Origin: Thermosipho sp. (in: thermotogales)
GTDB lineage: Bacteria; Thermotogota; Thermotogae; Thermotogales; Fervidobacteriaceae
DNA length: 64,000 nucleotides
Direction: 5' to 3'
NCBI GenBank assembly: GCA_017656335.1
Contig: JACDOA010000002.1
Span: forward strand, 310,001-374,000
Positions 38,762 through 49,892 of this stretch are shown here, piece by piece; position 1 is the first letter of the stretch; each line of letters starts with the position of its first letter. Below the pieces are notes generated by a model, which worked only from the letters and a program-made list of their open reading frames with translations, did not search any database and was not told the origin of the DNA. A program made the position numbers and the translations under genes.

Positions 38762-39130
38762 ATGATAAAGAAAGAAAACAGGAATTGGAGAAGAAAAAAG
38801 AGACATCTAAGTATTAGAAAAAAAATACATGGTACTGCAGATAGACCAAGATTTTGCGTGTATAAAAGTGAAAAGCACATATATGCACAAATAATTGACG
38901 ATGACAAAGGACATACTTTAGTTGCAGCTTCTACACTTGATAAAGAATTAAGAGAATCTTTGAAAAAAACTTGGAATAAAGAAGCTGCTCGAGAAGTTGG
39001 AAAATTAATTGGAAAAAGAGCTGTAGAAAAAGGAATAAAGAAAGTGGTTTTTGATAGAGGCGGTTATAGATACCATGGTAGAATTAAAGAACTCGCTGAT
39101 GGTGCTAGAGAAGCCGGTTTGGAATTTTAA
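38762..39130 (+). CDS. rplR: 50S ribosomal protein L18
   Basis: 122 residues with the basic N-terminus and [20 protein letters not shown], and [19 protein letters not shown] at the end. Binds 5S rRNA with L5. Confidence 0.97.
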   Translation: MIKKENRNWRRKKRHLSIRKKIHGTADRPRFCVYKSEKHIYAQIIDDDKGHTLVAASTLDKELRESLKKTWNKEAAREVGKLIGKRAVEKGIKKVVFDRGGYRYHGRIKELADGAREAGLEF

Positions 39131-39144
39131 GGGAGGTGCACTGA

Positions 39145-39675
39145 ATGGCAGACATTGCACAGAAAATTAAGAATACAGGAGAAGAATTTGAAGAAAGAAT
39201 TGTTGAAATAAGAAGAACAACTAAGGTTACAAAAGGTGGAAAAAATCTTTCTTTTAGAGTTCTTGCTGTTGTTGGAAATAAAAATGGTAAAGTTGGAATC
39301 GGCGTTGGAAAGGCTAGGGAAGTTCCAGAGGCAATTAGAAAAGCTCTTTCTGCTGCTAGAAGAAATGTTTTTGTTGTTCCAATATATAATGGTACAATTC
39401 CTCATGAAACTGTTGGAAGACAAGATGCGGCAAAAGTTTTACTTAAGCCTGCTGCTCCAGGTACAGGTATTATTTCCAATGGTACGGTTCGTGCAGTTGT
39501 AGAGCTTGCAGGTATTCATAATATATTAACTAAGAGTAGTGGTTCTACAAATCCAGTAGCTCTTGCACAAGCAACTGTAAACGGATTAAAAGGCCTCCTA
39601 TCATTGGAAAAAGTTGCTGAACTTAGAGATATCACTCCCCAAGAAGTTATAAATGGTGTAAAAAAGGAGGGTTAA
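39145..39675 (+). CDS. rpsE: 30S ribosomal protein S5
   Basis: 176 residues. The dsRBD-like N-domain has [40 protein letters not shown] follows. It takes part in translational accuracy. ATG behind GGGAGGTG. Confidence 0.97.
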   Translation: MADIAQKIKNTGEEFEERIVEIRRTTKVTKGGKNLSFRVLAVVGNKNGKVGIGVGKAREVPEAIRKALSAARRNVFVVPIYNGTIPHETVGRQDAAKVLLKPAAPGTGIISNGTVRAVVELAGIHNILTKSSGSTNPVALAQATVNGLKGLLSLEKVAELRDITPQEVINGVKKEG

Positions 39676-39679
39676 GTAA

Positions 39680-39865
39680 ATGAAAAAACTTAGAATAACA
39701 CTTGTTAAAAGTCCAATTGGCTATAAATATGATCAAAAAGACACGGTAAAAAGATTAGGTTTGAGAAAACTTAATTCTTCTGTTGTAAAAGATGATGTCC
39801 CACAGATTAGAGGGATGATTAGGAAGGTACAACACCTCGTAAAAGTTGAGGAAATAGAGGAATAA
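39680..39865 (+). CDS. rpmD: 50S ribosomal protein L30
   Basis: 61 residues: [20 protein letters not shown] and [16 protein letters not shown]. It lies 4 bp after rpsE with AGGAGGG inside the rpsE end. Confidence 0.96.
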   Translation: MKKLRITLVKSPIGYKYDQKDTVKRLGLRKLNSSVVKDDVPQIRGMIRKVQHLVKVEEIEE

Positions 39866-39879
39866 GGAGGTAATATACT

Positions 39880-40323
39880 ATGAGATTAGATGAACTTAGA
39901 CCCACACCTGGCTCCATGAAGAAAAAAATTAGAGTTGGAAGAGGGATTGGTTCCGGTAAAGGTAAAACTTCTGGAAAGGGGCACAAAGGTCAAAAATCAA
40001 GAGGTGCAGGAAAAGTTAGTCCTTGGTTTGAAGGTGGGCAAACACCACTTCACAGAAGACTTCCAAAATTTGGATTTAAAAATTTTAACAAAAAAGTTTT
40101 TACAATAGTTAATGTAGAACAACTTGAAAAACTACTTAATTCTGGTGATGAAGTAACCCCAGAAAAGCTTTTGGAACTTGGAGTAATAAAAAACATTAAT
40201 GATGGAGTGAAAATTCTTGGAAATGGTGAAATAACAAAACCATTAACAGTTATTGCTCACGCATTTAGTTCAAGTGCCAGGAGGAAAATAGAAGCCGTTG
40301 GCGGAAAAGCTGAGGTGATATAA
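39880..40323 (+). CDS. rplO: 50S ribosomal protein L15
   Basis: 147 residues with [20 protein letters not shown] and the glycine-rich [20 protein letters not shown]. secY begins 2 bp after the stop. Confidence 0.97.
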   Translation: MRLDELRPTPGSMKKKIRVGRGIGSGKGKTSGKGHKGQKSRGAGKVSPWFEGGQTPLHRRLPKFGFKNFNKKVFTIVNVEQLEKLLNSGDEVTPEKLLELGVIKNINDGVKILGNGEITKPLTVIAHAFSSSARRKIEAVGGKAEVI

Positions 40324-40325
40324 AA

Positions 40326-41612
40326 ATGTGGAAGGCTTTAAAAAACGCTTTTAAAATTCCAGAACTCAGAGATAGAATAATATTCACACTCTTAATGCTT
40401 ATAGTTTTCAGGCTTGGTATTTATATTCCAGTCCCTGGAATTGATTTGAAAGCATGGGGGGCAGCTTTTACTCAATTGGGTAGCGGTTCTGCTAGTGGTT
40501 TGTTAAGTTTCTATGATGTCTTTACAGGTGGAGCATTTAGGCGTTTTTCTATTTTTTCAATGAGTGTTACTCCTTATATTAATGCATCAATTATTTTACA
40601 GCTTCTTTCTTCCGTAATTCCTTCATTAAAAGAAATGTTAAAAGAAGGGGAAGAAGGGAGAAAAAAATTCCAAAGATTAACAAGAAATCTTACGGTAATT
40701 TTAGGAACTTTACAAGCTTTTATAATTTCTTTTGGCCTTGGAAGAGGATTTCAAAATATATTAGTTGTTCCTCTTTGGACATTCACATTTGTTGCAACAG
40801 TTTCACTTATAGCAGGAACAATGTTTTTACTTTGGATTGGAGATAGAATTACCGAGAAAGGCATAGGAAATGGTATAAGCGTACTAATTTTTGCTGGAAT
40901 TGTTGCAAGATATCCATCATATTTCAGACAAGCAGTTTTAGGTGGACTAAATATTTTTGAATGGATCTTTCTTATTGGTATTATGGTGCTTATGGTTGTT
41001 GGAATTATTTATGTCCAGCAGGCAGAAAGAAGAATAATGGTCCAGTATGCTTCAAGAATGGTTGGAAGAAGAGTATATGGAGGAACTTCAACACATATTC
41101 CAATAAAAGTCAATCATAGCGGTGTTATTCCAATTATATTTGCCTGGGCAATTGTCTCTATCCCAGTAGGTATTGCTCAATTTACAAATTCTGATACTGT
41201 AAAATCTTTATTCTCAATGACAAGCCCTATTATTATAACAATCTATGCGGTTCTTATATTCTTCTTTACGTATTTTTACAGTATTGTTGTATTTGATCCA
41301 AAAGATATAGCAGAAAATATAAAAAGTTATGGTGGATACATTCCGGGTATTAGGCCAGGAAAACCTACTGAACAATACATAACTAGAGTGCTTAATAGAA
41401 TTACATTTGTAGGAGCCTTGTTCCTGGTAGTAATAGCCCTGCTCCCTTACTTGATTCAAGGTGTTGTAGGAGTTAATATTTGGTTAGGTGGTACAAGCGC
41501 TTTGATTGCCGTAGGTGTTGCATTGGATGTTGCTCAACAAATGGAAGCCCACTTAATCATGAGAAATTACGAAGGTTTTGTCAAAAAAGGAAAGCTCCCT
41601 GGAAGGAGATGA
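40326..41612 (+). CDS. secY: Preprotein translocase subunit SecY
   Basis: 428 residues with about ten membrane helices. Family signatures are [34 protein letters not shown] and the cytoplasmic loop [19 protein letters not shown]. It forms the channel that exports the several signal-peptide proteins encoded nearby. It starts 2 bp after rplO and is followed by adk. Confidence 0.97.
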   Translation: MWKALKNAFKIPELRDRIIFTLLMLIVFRLGIYIPVPGIDLKAWGAAFTQLGSGSASGLLSFYDVFTGGAFRRFSIFSMSVTPYINASIILQLLSSVIPSLKEMLKEGEEGRKKFQRLTRNLTVILGTLQAFIISFGLGRGFQNILVVPLWTFTFVATVSLIAGTMFLLWIGDRITEKGIGNGISVLIFAGIVARYPSYFRQAVLGGLNIFEWIFLIGIMVLMVVGIIYVQQAERRIMVQYASRMVGRRVYGGTSTHIPIKVNHSGVIPIIFAWAIVSIPVGIAQFTNSDTVKSLFSMTSPIIITIYAVLIFFFTYFYSIVVFDPKDIAENIKSYGGYIPGIRPGKPTEQYITRVLNRITFVGALFLVVIALLPYLIQGVVGVNIWLGGTSALIAVGVALDVAQQMEAHLIMRNYEGFVKKGKLPGRR

Positions 41613-41616
41613 TTCA

Positions 41617-42267
41617 ATGAGTTTAGATATGGTTTTTTTAGGACCACCAGGGGCAGGCAAAGGAACTTATGCAAAAGAATTAGTTAAATTATTTAATATT
41701 CCACATATATCAACTGGAGATATGTTTAGGGAAGCAGTAGCATCAGGTTCCGAACTTGGAAAGAAAGTTGAAGAAATATTAAAAAGGGGAGATCTAGTTC
41801 CTGATGATCTGACGATTTCAATAGTAAAAGACAGGTTATCAAAAGAGGATTGTAAAAATGGTTTTATTCTAGATGGATTTCCGAGAACTGTTGATCAAGC
41901 AAAAGCTTTGGACGAAATATTAAATTTCTTAGGTAGAGAATTGGGCTATGCTTTTTACTTTGAAGTAAATGAAGAGGTTGTTGTTCAACGAATAACAAAT
42001 AGAAGAATTTGTAAAAATTGCGGGAAAATATATAATCTTTTAACAATGCCTCCAAAAGTTGATGGAAAGTGTGACGTTTGTGGAGGAGAACTTTTTCAAA
42101 GAGAAGATGATGGAGAGGAAGTAGTAAGGAATAGGTATAAAGTATACATGGAAAACACATATCCTGTAATAGAATATTATCAAAAACAAAACAAACTTTT
42201 TACAATCGACGGAGCCTCAGGTGTTGATTCGGTAATAAAAGAAGTATTAAATATAGTCAGAAGGTGA
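41617..42267 (+). CDS. adk: Adenylate kinase, zinc-LID type
   Basis: 216 residues: ATP + AMP to 2 ADP. P-loop [19 protein letters not shown] site [11 protein letters not shown], and [10 protein letters not shown]. The LID carries four cysteines ([11 protein letters not shown] and GKCDVCGGE), a structural zinc site common in thermophiles and Gram-positives. ATG at 41617 follows GGAAGGAG; an upstream in-frame start lies within secY. Confidence 0.97.
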   Translation: MSLDMVFLGPPGAGKGTYAKELVKLFNIPHISTGDMFREAVASGSELGKKVEEILKRGDLVPDDLTISIVKDRLSKEDCKNGFILDGFPRTVDQAKALDEILNFLGRELGYAFYFEVNEEVVVQRITNRRICKNCGKIYNLLTMPPKVDGKCDVCGGELFQREDDGEEVVRNRYKVYMENTYPVIEYYQKQNKLFTIDGASGVDSVIKEVLNIVRR

Positions 42268-42271
42268 CGAA

Positions 42272-43039
42272 ATGATTTTTATTAAAACTCCACAAGAAAT
42301 CGAAAAAATTAAAATAGCTTCAATGGCTGTTGGAACAATTTTAGATGAAGGAAAAAAATTAGCTGTAGAGGGAGCAACTGCTTGGGATTTCGAAGTCATG
42401 GCAGAAAGGGTTTTGAGAGAGTTTAAATGTAAACCGGCTTTCAAAGGATACAATGGATATCCATATATTACAACAGTATCAATTAATGAAGAGGTTATCC
42501 ATGGTTTTCCGTTAAGAAATAAAGTATTAAAAAAAGGTGATATTGTCTCTTTAGATGTAGGGGCTATTTACGAAGGTTATTATGGCGATGGAGCGTATAC
42601 TTATATTGTTGGAGAAACTGATGAAATAGGGGAAAAGCTAGTAAATGTTACCAAAAGAGCTTTAGAAATTGCAATTGAAACTGTGAAAGATGGAGTAAGA
42701 TTAGGTGATGTTTCATATTCAATTCAAAGTTTTGTTGAAGAGAATGGTTTTGGAATAGTTAGAGATTTTGTTGGTCATGGTGTTGGTAGAAGACTCCATG
42801 AAGATCCTCAAATTCCAAATTATGGAAAAAAAGGAACGGGTATAATTTTAAAAGCGGGTATGACGCTTGCTATAGAACCAATGGTAACTGAAGGCGGCTG
42901 GCACGTGGAAATTTTAGATGATGGTTGGACAGTAGTTACTGTGGATGGAAAGAGAGCAGCTCATTTTGAGCACACCATTTTGGTAAAAAAAGATGGTGCT
43001 GAAGTTTTGACCCTAAGGGGTGATACGGTTGTCGAATAA
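42272..43039 (+). CDS. map: Methionine aminopeptidase
   Basis: 255 residues, type I enzyme that removes the initiator methionine. Metal ligands are visible in [18 protein letters not shown] (two Asp), [14 protein letters not shown] (His), [10 protein letters not shown] (Glu) and AHFEHTILV (Glu). It lies 4 bp after adk; the 3' end overlaps infA by 11 bp. Confidence 0.97.
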   Translation: MIFIKTPQEIEKIKIASMAVGTILDEGKKLAVEGATAWDFEVMAERVLREFKCKPAFKGYNGYPYITTVSINEEVIHGFPLRNKVLKKGDIVSLDVGAIYEGYYGDGAYTYIVGETDEIGEKLVNVTKRALEIAIETVKDGVRLGDVSYSIQSFVEENGFGIVRDFVGHGVGRRLHEDPQIPNYGKKGTGIILKAGMTLAIEPMVTEGGWHVEILDDGWTVVTVDGKRAAHFEHTILVKKDGAEVLTLRGDTVVE

Positions 43040-43253
43040 GGATGATATTATTAAGATGGAAGGTACAATAGTTGAAGCACTTCCAAACGCAATGTTTAGA
43101 GTGGAACTTGAAAATGGTCATAAGATACTTGCTCATATTAGCGGCAAAATGAGAAAAAATTTTATAAGACTTGTTCCAGGGGATAGAGTTATTGTTGAAC
43201 TAACCATTTATGATTTAACAAAAGGAAGAATAGTATACAGGAAAAAGGTATAG
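43029..43253 (+). CDS. infA: Translation initiation factor IF-1
   Basis: 74 residues, an S1/OB-fold: [39 protein letters not shown] and [22 protein letters not shown] at 43029, 6 bp after AGGGGTGA, gives [12 protein letters not shown]. An in-frame GTG at 43020 is inside the ribosome binding site. Confidence 0.95.
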   Translation: MSNKDDIIKMEGTIVEALPNAMFRVELENGHKILAHISGKMRKNFIRLVPGDRVIVELTIYDLTKGRIVYRKKV

Positions 43254-43273
43254 AAGAAAGGAGAGTGTAATAT

Positions 43274-43390
43274 ATGAAAGTACAGTCTTCAGTAAAGAAA
43301 AGATGCGAGCACTGTAAAATAATCAGAAGAAAAGGCAGAGTTTATGTAATTTGTAAAGTAAATCCAAAGCATAATCAGAAGCAAGGTTGA
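43274..43390 (+). CDS. rpmJ: 50S ribosomal protein L36
   Basis: A 38-residue protein: [20 protein letters not shown] then [18 protein letters not shown]. The C-x2-C, C and H ligands bind zinc, so this is the zinc form. One extra residue is inserted between the third cysteine and the histidine compared with the usual 37-residue form. AAAGGAGAG precedes the ATG. Confidence 0.96.
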   Translation: MKVQSSVKKRCEHCKIIRRKGRVYVICKVNPKHNQKQG

Positions 43391-43402
43391 GGAGGGAGAT
43401 AG

Positions 43403-43771
43403 ATGGCTCGTATTGTAGGTGTTGAAATTCCTAACGACAAAAAGGTAGAAATAGCTCTTACATATATATACGGCATTGGTAAGACAAGAGCAAAGCAAAT
43501 TTGTGAATCTATAAACGTTGATCCTAACAAAAAAGTTAGGGAATTAAACGATGAAGAAATCAGTAAGATTGCTAATTTTATTCAACAGAATTTTAAAGTT
43601 GAAGGTGAGCTTAGATCAGAAGTTATGTCAAATATTAAAAGACTTATTGACATCGGCTGTTATAGAGGGCTAAGACATAAATTAGGGTTACCAGTAAGAG
43701 GACAAAAAACAAAATCAAATGCTAGAACAAGAAAAGGTCCAAGACCAAGTAGAATCAAGAAGAAAAAATAA
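43403..43771 (+). CDS. rpsM: 30S ribosomal protein S13
   Basis: 122 residues: [20 protein letters not shown], a helix-two-turn-helix, and the basic tail with [18 protein letters not shown]. It binds the 30S head and P-site tRNA. Confidence 0.97.
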   Translation: MARIVGVEIPNDKKVEIALTYIYGIGKTRAKQICESINVDPNKKVRELNDEEISKIANFIQQNFKVEGELRSEVMSNIKRLIDIGCYRGLRHKLGLPVRGQKTKSNARTRKGPRPSRIKKKK

Positions 43772-43783
43772 GGAGGGAAATAA

Positions 43784-44179
43784 ATGGCTAAAAAAACCAC
43801 ACGTAGGGCTTCTTCGAAGAGAAAAAGAAAAATTGCCATTGATCATGGTGTTGTTCACATAAAATCGACATATAACAACACAATTGTGACGCTTACTGAT
43901 CCTGATGGTAAGGTAATTACATGGGGAAGTGGAGGAACTGCAGGTTTTGAAGGAACGAGAAAAGGAACACCATATGCGGCACAACTTGCTGCTGACCAAG
44001 TAGCGAAAGAAGCAGTAAAACTCGGAATAAAGAAAGTTGATATTCTTGTAAAAGGTCCTGGTTCTGGAAGGGAAGCTGCTATTAGAACGTTCCAGGCAGC
44101 TGGATTAGAAATTGGAACAATTAAAGATGTAACGCCAATTCCATTTAATGGCTGTAGGCCTAAGAAGAAAAGAGTTTAA
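43784..44179 (+). CDS. rpsK: 30S ribosomal protein S11
   Basis: 131 residues with [20 protein letters not shown] and the C-terminal [16 protein letters not shown]. It lines the mRNA exit on the platform. ATG behind AAGGAGGG. Confidence 0.97.
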   Translation: MAKKTTRRASSKRKRKIAIDHGVVHIKSTYNNTIVTLTDPDGKVITWGSGGTAGFEGTRKGTPYAAQLAADQVAKEAVKLGIKKVDILVKGPGSGREAAIRTFQAAGLEIGTIKDVTPIPFNGCRPKKKRV

Positions 44180-44192
44180 GGGAGGGAAATAA

Positions 44193-44822
44193 ATGGCTAG
44201 ATATACAGGTCCACAATGTAAACTTTGCAGACGCGAAGGAATGAAGTTGTACCTGAAAGGTGAAAGATGTTTCACTGACAAATGTGCTTTTGATAAAAGA
44301 CCATATGCTCCAGGTGATCATGGTAGAGATAGGAAAAAGTTAACACAGTACGGTATACAATTGAGAGCAAAACAAACAATGAAGAGAATTTATGGAGTTC
44401 TTGAAAGTCAATTTAGAAGATATTATGAAAAAGCTTCTAAACAATCTGGAGATACCCGTGAAAATTTGGTGCTTCAAGTTGAAAGAAGACTCGATAACGT
44501 GGTATATAGATTAGGTTTTGCAGTTAATCGAACAACAGCAAAGCAACTTGTAACTCACGGACATTTCTTAGTCAATGGCAAGAAAGTATCCATACCTTCT
44601 TATCAAGTAAGACCCGGAGATGTTATTGAAGTTAAAGAAAAAAGCAGAGGTATTGAGCCAATTAAAAATGCAATAGAAATTAATAAAGATAAAAATAGAA
44701 TGCCATGGGTTTCAGTTGACTATGAAAACTTTAAAGGCGTTTACGAAAGACATCCAAAATTAGAAGAAGTTATTGATCTTCCAGTTGATGTACAAGCAAT
44801 CATTGAATTGTACTCGAGGTGA
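44193..44822 (+). CDS. rpsD: 30S ribosomal protein S4, zinc-binding
   Basis: 209 residues. The N-terminus has a four-cysteine site ([18 protein letters not shown] then FTDKC). The S4 domain is [20 protein letters not shown]. It is a primary 16S rRNA binder and in E. coli regulates the alpha operon. Confidence 0.97.
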   Translation: MARYTGPQCKLCRREGMKLYLKGERCFTDKCAFDKRPYAPGDHGRDRKKLTQYGIQLRAKQTMKRIYGVLESQFRRYYEKASKQSGDTRENLVLQVERRLDNVVYRLGFAVNRTTAKQLVTHGHFLVNGKKVSIPSYQVRPGDVIEVKEKSRGIEPIKNAIEINKDKNRMPWVSVDYENFKGVYERHPKLEEVIDLPVDVQAIIELYSR

Positions 44823-44828
44823 TGAATT

Positions 44829-45812
44829 ATGGAATTTGTTATGCCTAGAAAACTCAAAATGGAGGAACATACTGAGGCTGAAGATTATTATTATGCTCGA
44901 TTTGTTCTATCTCCACTTGAAAAGGGATATGCAATTACTATAGGAAATACTTTACGAAGAGTTTTACTTTCTTCTATACCTTCTTTAGCAATTACTGATG
45001 TCAGATTTGTTAGACCAGAAAAATATCATGAATTTGATACAGTTGAAGGTGTTAAGGAAGATATCATAGAGATTTTATTGAATCTTAAAAAGGTTCAATT
45101 AAGAATGGAAAGTTATGTTGAAGAACCAGTTAAGTTAAAAATCCAGCATAAAGGTGCCGGCGAAATAAAGGCAGGAGATATAGACGTTCCAGCGGGTGTA
45201 ACTGTGACAAATCCCAATCTTCATATTGCAACATTAAATGAGGAGGCCGATATTGAAATTGAAATATTTGCTACTATTGGCAAAGGATTTGTCCCGGCAG
45301 CTGAAAGAGTTGAAAGACCTGAAATTGGTTGGGTAGTTTTGGACGGAGTTTATAATCCTGTACTTAAAGTAAATTGGAAATCTGAAAATGTACGTGTTGG
45401 GAAGAAAACCGATTATGATAAATTGATTTTAGAAGTTTGGACTAAGAAAAATATTAAGCCTATAGAAGCCATGAAACAAGCAGTTAAGATTATAAACGAT
45501 CACTTCAAAATAATAGAAGAAAGCTTTGTTGATATTGAAGAAGGTCCAATTTCTATTGAAACAGCCACGGAATACGTTGAAGAAAACAAAGAAGAAGATG
45601 ATGTATTAACTAAAAAGATTGATGAACTTGATTTATCCATGAGAGCATTGAATTGCTTGAAAAGGGATAGAATTGAAACAATTGGAGATTTATTAAACAG
45701 AGGCGAAGACGAACTTTTAAAAATTAAGAATTTTGGGCAAAAGTCCCTTAATGAAGTAAAACAGAAGTTGATGGAAAAATTTGGACTCACATTTGGAAAG
45801 GGGGACAACTAA
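44829..45812 (+). CDS. rpoA: RNA polymerase alpha subunit
   Basis: 327 residues. The assembly domain has [20 protein letters not shown] and the C-terminal DNA-binding domain (about 255-320) has [20 protein letters not shown] and [27 protein letters not shown] precedes the ATG. rplQ starts directly after the stop. Confidence 0.97.
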   Translation: MEFVMPRKLKMEEHTEAEDYYYARFVLSPLEKGYAITIGNTLRRVLLSSIPSLAITDVRFVRPEKYHEFDTVEGVKEDIIEILLNLKKVQLRMESYVEEPVKLKIQHKGAGEIKAGDIDVPAGVTVTNPNLHIATLNEEADIEIEIFATIGKGFVPAAERVERPEIGWVVLDGVYNPVLKVNWKSENVRVGKKTDYDKLILEVWTKKNIKPIEAMKQAVKIINDHFKIIEESFVDIEEGPISIETATEYVEENKEEDDVLTKKIDELDLSMRALNCLKRDRIETIGDLLNRGEDELLKIKNFGQKSLNEVKQKLMEKFGLTFGKGDN

Positions 45813-46193
45813 ATGAGACACCGAGTTAAAAGACATAGAATAGGAAGATACGGAAGCCATAGAAGAGCAACATTGAGAAATTTATCAAGAGAAATAATTG
45901 AACACGGAAGTATTATAACAACCACACCGAAGGCTAAAGCCGTCCAGATTTTCTTTGAAAAATTACTTACAAAGGCAATTAAGGCTAAAAAAACAGATGT
46001 GAAAGAAAAAAGTGTTGCACTTAGAAGAGAAATATTCAAGGAAATTGGAGATAGAAGATTGGTTAACAAATTAGTTGATGAAGTTGCTCCAAAGTACTTA
46101 GAACGACCAGGAGGGTATACTGCAATTTATAAAGTAGGTCAAAGAAGAGGCGATGGAGCAGAAATGTCCCTAATTAAACTTGTTGAAGAGTAA
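45813..46193 (+). CDS. rplQ: 50S ribosomal protein L17
   Basis: 126 residues: [20 protein letters not shown], then [19 protein letters not shown]. It is the last ribosomal gene of the super-operon, one base after rpoA and just before a terminator. Confidence 0.97.
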   Translation: MRHRVKRHRIGRYGSHRRATLRNLSREIIEHGSIITTTPKAKAVQIFFEKLLTKAIKAKKTDVKEKSVALRREIFKEIGDRRLVNKLVDEVAPKYLERPGGYTAIYKVGQRRGDGAEMSLIKLVEE

Positions 46194-46199
46194 ATACAT

Positions 46200-46219
46200 G
46201 GGGGTAATCCCCCTTTTTT
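46200..46219 (+). terminator. Terminator ending the ribosomal super-operon
   Basis: GGGGG, loop TAAT, CCCCC, then TTTTTT, starting 7 bp after the rplQ stop. tig has its own GAGGAGGTG just beyond, so some readthrough or a separate start is needed for tig. Confidence 0.85.
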
Positions 46220-46240
46220 ACTCTTTTGAGGAGGTGTAGC

Positions 46241-47566
46241 ATGGAAATCAAAGAAGTGGGAGTAGAAAAAAATATTGTTACGAAAGAATTTATTTTTGAT
46301 AGAAATGAAATAGAAATTGCTGAAAGAAGAGTTGCAAATGAATTAAATAGAAAATACACAGTAGAAGGATTTAGAAAAGGAAAAGTTCCTCTTTCAATAT
46401 TCAAAATGAGATTTGGAAAGGATTTTTATGATGTTTTTGTTTATGAGAAATTAGTTGATATGATTTATGAATCTGTAAAAAATGAGCCTAATTTATTGTT
46501 GATTCCCGAAATTGTAAAAAAAGAAATTTCCAGTGAAAAAGCAATAATAACTGTAAATTTGCACAAAAAACCTGTAGCTAATATTGATTTTAGTAAGATA
46601 AAAGTTAGAGTAGCAAATAAAGAACAAGTTTTGGATAACTATGTTGATTTAAGGTTAAAATCACTTCAAGAAGAACATGCTGTTTTAGAACCAAAAGAAG
46701 GTCCTGCAGAATACAATGATTTAGTAAGAGCTAAAATATCAGTAACAAATAATGATTCAGGAAAAGTTTTGATTGATGGCAATGAAGATGAATTTGTATT
46801 ATATGAAGATGATGAAAGACCAATTATTAAGAACTTAGTTGGTCATAAAAAGGGAGAAGTAGTGGAATATGACAGAAATTTTGAAAACCAAGGAACTGAA
46901 AATAATATGCCAAGTTATCATTATAAAATAGAAATTTTAGAAGTTTATAAAAGAAATTTACCTGAAATAACTGATGATTTTGTTAAAACCTCGCTTGCAG
47001 AAATGCATTTGGAAACAGTGGAACAGTTGAAAGAAAAGTTTAAAGAGGAAGGCGAGAAAATTTATGAAAAAGAAATAAAAGGTTCCATAAGGGAACAAAT
47101 TCAAACAGCTCTTTCTTTAGCAACTGATTTGTTCATTTCAGATAAAACAATAGATTATGCTGTAAAATTAATTGTTGCAAACATGAAAGAAGAAAATAAA
47201 TATGCAGATTTTGTTAAAAAATATGAATCAGAAGAGAAAGCAATTGAAGCACTTAAGGAGTATTATGTTAATGAATTAAAGAAAGAAACAGCTATTGATA
47301 AAGTAGCGAAAGAAAATAATATTGAAAGAAAAGTATCAGAACAAGAATTAGAAGAGTATGCAGTACTTCTTGCTCCATACTGGGGAATTAGTGTGGAAAG
47401 GGCAAAGGTTTTAGTAAAAGAAAAACCAGAAGTCCGTTCAGAAGTTGAAGAAATGATATTTATTGACAAAGTTTTGGATAAAATCTCGGAATTTGTAGAA
47501 AAAGAAATAGTCGATGTTAACAGTGGCAAAGAAGGTGAAGAAAGTGAGAAAAATGAAGAAGGATGA
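46241..47566 (+). CDS. tig: Trigger factor
   Basis: 441 residues. The ribosome-binding N-domain has the signature [19 protein letters not shown] (known as GFRxGxxP). A degenerate FKBP-like domain lies at about 150-240, and a long helical C-domain follows. It binds L23 and chaperones nascent chains; cis-trans prolyl isomerase activity is known for the family. ATG at 46241 follows GAGGAGGTG. The end overlaps clpP. Confidence 0.94.
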   Translation: MEIKEVGVEKNIVTKEFIFDRNEIEIAERRVANELNRKYTVEGFRKGKVPLSIFKMRFGKDFYDVFVYEKLVDMIYESVKNEPNLLLIPEIVKKEISSEKAIITVNLHKKPVANIDFSKIKVRVANKEQVLDNYVDLRLKSLQEEHAVLEPKEGPAEYNDLVRAKISVTNNDSGKVLIDGNEDEFVLYEDDERPIIKNLVGHKKGEVVEYDRNFENQGTENNMPSYHYKIEILEVYKRNLPEITDDFVKTSLAEMHLETVEQLKEKFKEEGEKIYEKEIKGSIREQIQTALSLATDLFISDKTIDYAVKLIVANMKEENKYADFVKKYESEEKAIEALKEYYVNELKKETAIDKVAKENNIERKVSEQELEEYAVLLAPYWGISVERAKVLVKEKPEVRSEVEEMIFIDKVLDKISEFVEKEIVDVNSGKEGEESEKNEEG

Positions 47567-48161
47567 GCTTAATCAAATTGTACCAATAGTTGTTGAAAAT
47601 ACTGGAAGATATGAAAGAGCATATGATATATATTCACGATTACTCAAAGATAGAATTATATTCCTTGGGAGTGCAATTGATGATTATGTGTCAAATTTAG
47701 TAGTAGCACAGTTATTGTTTTTAGAAGCTGAAGATCCTGATAAAGATATTCAGCTTTATATAAATTCTCCAGGTGGTTCTGTAAGTGCAGGTCTTGCAAT
47801 ATACGATACAATGCAATATGTAAAATGTGATGTTGCTACAATATGTATAGGCCAAGCAGCATCTATGGGAGCAATTTTATTGGCAGGTGGTACTAAGGGT
47901 AAAAGATTTTCACTTCCAAATAGTAGAATTATGATTCACCAACCTTTGGGTGGAGCAGAAGGTCCTGCAAAAGATGTAGAAATCCTAGCAAAAGAATTAT
48001 TAAGAATAAAAGGTAAAATTAATGAGATTTTAAGTTTTCATACAGGGCAGCCTATTGAAAAAATAGAAAAAGATACTGATAGAGATTTTTTCATGACTGC
48101 TGACGAGGCACTTGAATACGGAATTATAGATAAGGTAATAAGACCGGGAGATAGAAAATAA
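47553..48161 (+). CDS. clpP: ATP-dependent Clp protease proteolytic subunit
   Basis: About 202 residues of the serine protease. Catalytic serine in [14 protein letters not shown], histidine in [10 protein letters not shown], aspartate in [15 protein letters not shown]. The start is unsure: ATG at 47553, or GTG at 47544, which is 6 bp from GAAGGTG. Both lie inside the end of tig, so the two genes are coupled; tig-clp pairing is common in bacteria. Confidence 0.95.
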   Translation: MKKDELNQIVPIVVENTGRYERAYDIYSRLLKDRIIFLGSAIDDYVSNLVVAQLLFLEAEDPDKDIQLYINSPGGSVSAGLAIYDTMQYVKCDVATICIGQAASMGAILLAGGTKGKRFSLPNSRIMIHQPLGGAEGPAKDVEILAKELLRIKGKINEILSFHTGQPIEKIEKDTDRDFFMTADEALEYGIIDKVIRPGDRK

Positions 48162-48209
48162 ATTATGATATAATCAAGTTAAGGAGTTAATTTTAAAGGA
48201 GGTAAAAAA

Positions 48210-48968
48210 ATGTCAGGGCACAACAAATGGGCGAATATCAAACATAGAAAAGCAGCCCAAGATGCTAAGAGATCAAAGATATTTACGAAATTAATAAGAG
48301 AAATTATAGTTGCTGCAAGGGAAGGCGGGGGAGATCCCGAAACTAATCCAAGATTAAGAGCGGTTTTGGAAAGAGCAAGAGCAGCAAACATGCCAAAAGA
48401 TACTATCGAAAAATCTATCAAAAAGGGAACTGGAGAATTAGAAGGCGTAGATTATCAAGAAATTATATACGAAGCATATGCCCCTGCAGGTGTAGCACTT
48501 TATATTTATGCAATGACAGATAACAAAAATAGAACAGCACAAGAATTAAGGCATTTATTAAGTAAACATGGTGGTTCACTTGCTGAAAGTGGATCTGTTG
48601 CGTGGCTTTTTGATAGAAAAGGTGTTATTGAAATTCCAAAAGAGAAGATTGCCGATTTTGAGGAATTTGCTATGGTTGCAATTGATGCTGGAGCAGAAGA
48701 CATTATTGAAGATGACCCTATTCAAGTAATTACAACACCTGATATGTTAACAGAAGTGAGTAAAAAATTGGCGGAAAATGGGTATGAAGGAGAAGCAAAA
48801 GTAACATTTATCCCAAAAAATACTGTTCATATAACAGGTTCAGATGCAGAAAAAGTTTTAAAATTAATAAGTGTGCTCGAAGATAACGATGATGTACAAG
48901 AAGTTTATGCAAACTTTGATATTGACGATGCTGAAATGGAAGAAATTATGTCTAAGCTTGAAGGATAA
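48210..48968 (+). CDS. yebC: YebC/PmpR-family protein
   Basis: 252 residues. [20 protein letters not shown] opens the protein and [20 protein letters not shown] follows; both are strong family marks. These proteins have been described as transcription regulators and more recently as translation factors for difficult sequences. A TATAAT at 48169-48174 with only a weak -35 suggests its own promoter. AAAGGAGG precedes the ATG. Confidence 0.95.
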   Translation: MSGHNKWANIKHRKAAQDAKRSKIFTKLIREIIVAAREGGGDPETNPRLRAVLERARAANMPKDTIEKSIKKGTGELEGVDYQEIIYEAYAPAGVALYIYAMTDNKNRTAQELRHLLSKHGGSLAESGSVAWLFDRKGVIEIPKEKIADFEEFAMVAIDAGAEDIIEDDPIQVITTPDMLTEVSKKLAENGYEGEAKVTFIPKNTVHITGSDAEKVLKLISVLEDNDDVQEVYANFDIDDAEMEEIMSKLEG

Positions 48969-48976
48969 AAAATAAT

Positions 48977-49699
48977 ATGAAAAAAATAGTCCTTTTAGTG
49001 CTTTTAGTTGCGAGTATTTCTTTCTCGGGTTTTATAAATTATTGGGTTGACCCTTTTTTTGAAAATCATGGTTTTAGTTTATATCAAAATGTAAGTTTTT
49101 GGAAAATTAATGCCCTGCTTCGATACGATTTAAACGTATCCTGGAAGCAGGGTTTTGCTTTTGTTTTCCCACGTTATCCAGAAATAACATTTGATCTAGT
49201 TTCTGAAAACTATTTGATTCAGTATGGTTATTTTCATGAAGGTGTCCCCTTCTCCACGTACGTTAATCCTGTTGATAAGGGTTTGAACTTAAAATGGGGT
49301 TTTGTAGGTTTTTATAATGAATATCAATATTTTTCTTCAGAAATAATTGACATGATAATCTCTGAGAATTTTTGTAATTTTAGTTTAAAAATGGATAATT
49401 ACGGATTGTTTTTTGAAAAAAGTGAAGATGAAATTTCATTTGGGACTTGGTTAAATGGAATAGTTTTATATAAAAAGAATAATGACATAAAGATGGGATT
49501 AAACCTTAATTTAGAAAATACTATTCTTTATTTTCTTCCTTTTGATAACAAACTAGGATTTGTAATAAGGAATGAACAGAATTATTTGTTTTTGACTAAC
49601 AAAGAAGCAACTTTTTCATTAAAATGGGGCGAATTGATTTTCTTTGGAAAATTGGAAGATGAAAACAAAATTTTTAGAATTGAATTTCCGATATGGTGA
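48977..49699 (+). CDS. Exported protein, possible outer-membrane beta-barrel
   Basis: 240 residues with a signal peptide (KKIVLLVLLVASISFSG). The mature part is rich in aromatics and alternating strands and ends in FRIEFPIW, an outer-membrane-type terminus like that of the protein at 4822-5607. No family recognised. A 15-bp interrupted inverted repeat lies within its coding sequence (49113-49152). The start is 8 bp after yebC with only a weak upstream ribosome binding site (GAAGGA). Confidence 0.65.
   Translation: MKKIVLLVLLVASISFSGFINYWVDPFFENHGFSLYQNVSFWKINALLRYDLNVSWKQGFAFVFPRYPEITFDLVSENYLIQYGYFHEGVPFSTYVNPVDKGLNLKWGFVGFYNEYQYFSSEIIDMIISENFCNFSLKMDNYGLFFEKSEDEISFGTWLNGIVLYKKNNDIKMGLNLNLENTILYFLPFDNKLGFVIRNEQNYLFLTNKEATFSLKWGELIFFGKLEDENKIFRIEFPIW
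49113..49152 (+). repeat. Long inverted repeat inside a coding sequence
   Basis: CCCTGCTTC (49113-49121) pairs with GAAGCAGGG (49144-49152), and GATACG (49122-49127) pairs with CGTATC (49135-49140). The loop is ATTTAAA and there is a CTG bulge on the 3' side, giving 15 bp in all. TTTTGCTTTTG follows, as in a rho-independent terminator. Confidence 0.8.
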
Positions 49700-49892
49700 A
49701 AAATTTATTATTTTATGATAAATATATCATTAACGGTTGTTTCAAGATTTTAGATTATTTTTTTCAATTGCCAACTGTTTAAACTAAATTAGGAAGTTTT
49801 TTGAAAAAACTAATATTTATTTTTTAAAGTACAGATAATTTAAATCAAAAACGTTATTTAGAAATTTATACCGAAAAATTGAGGTGATTTTT

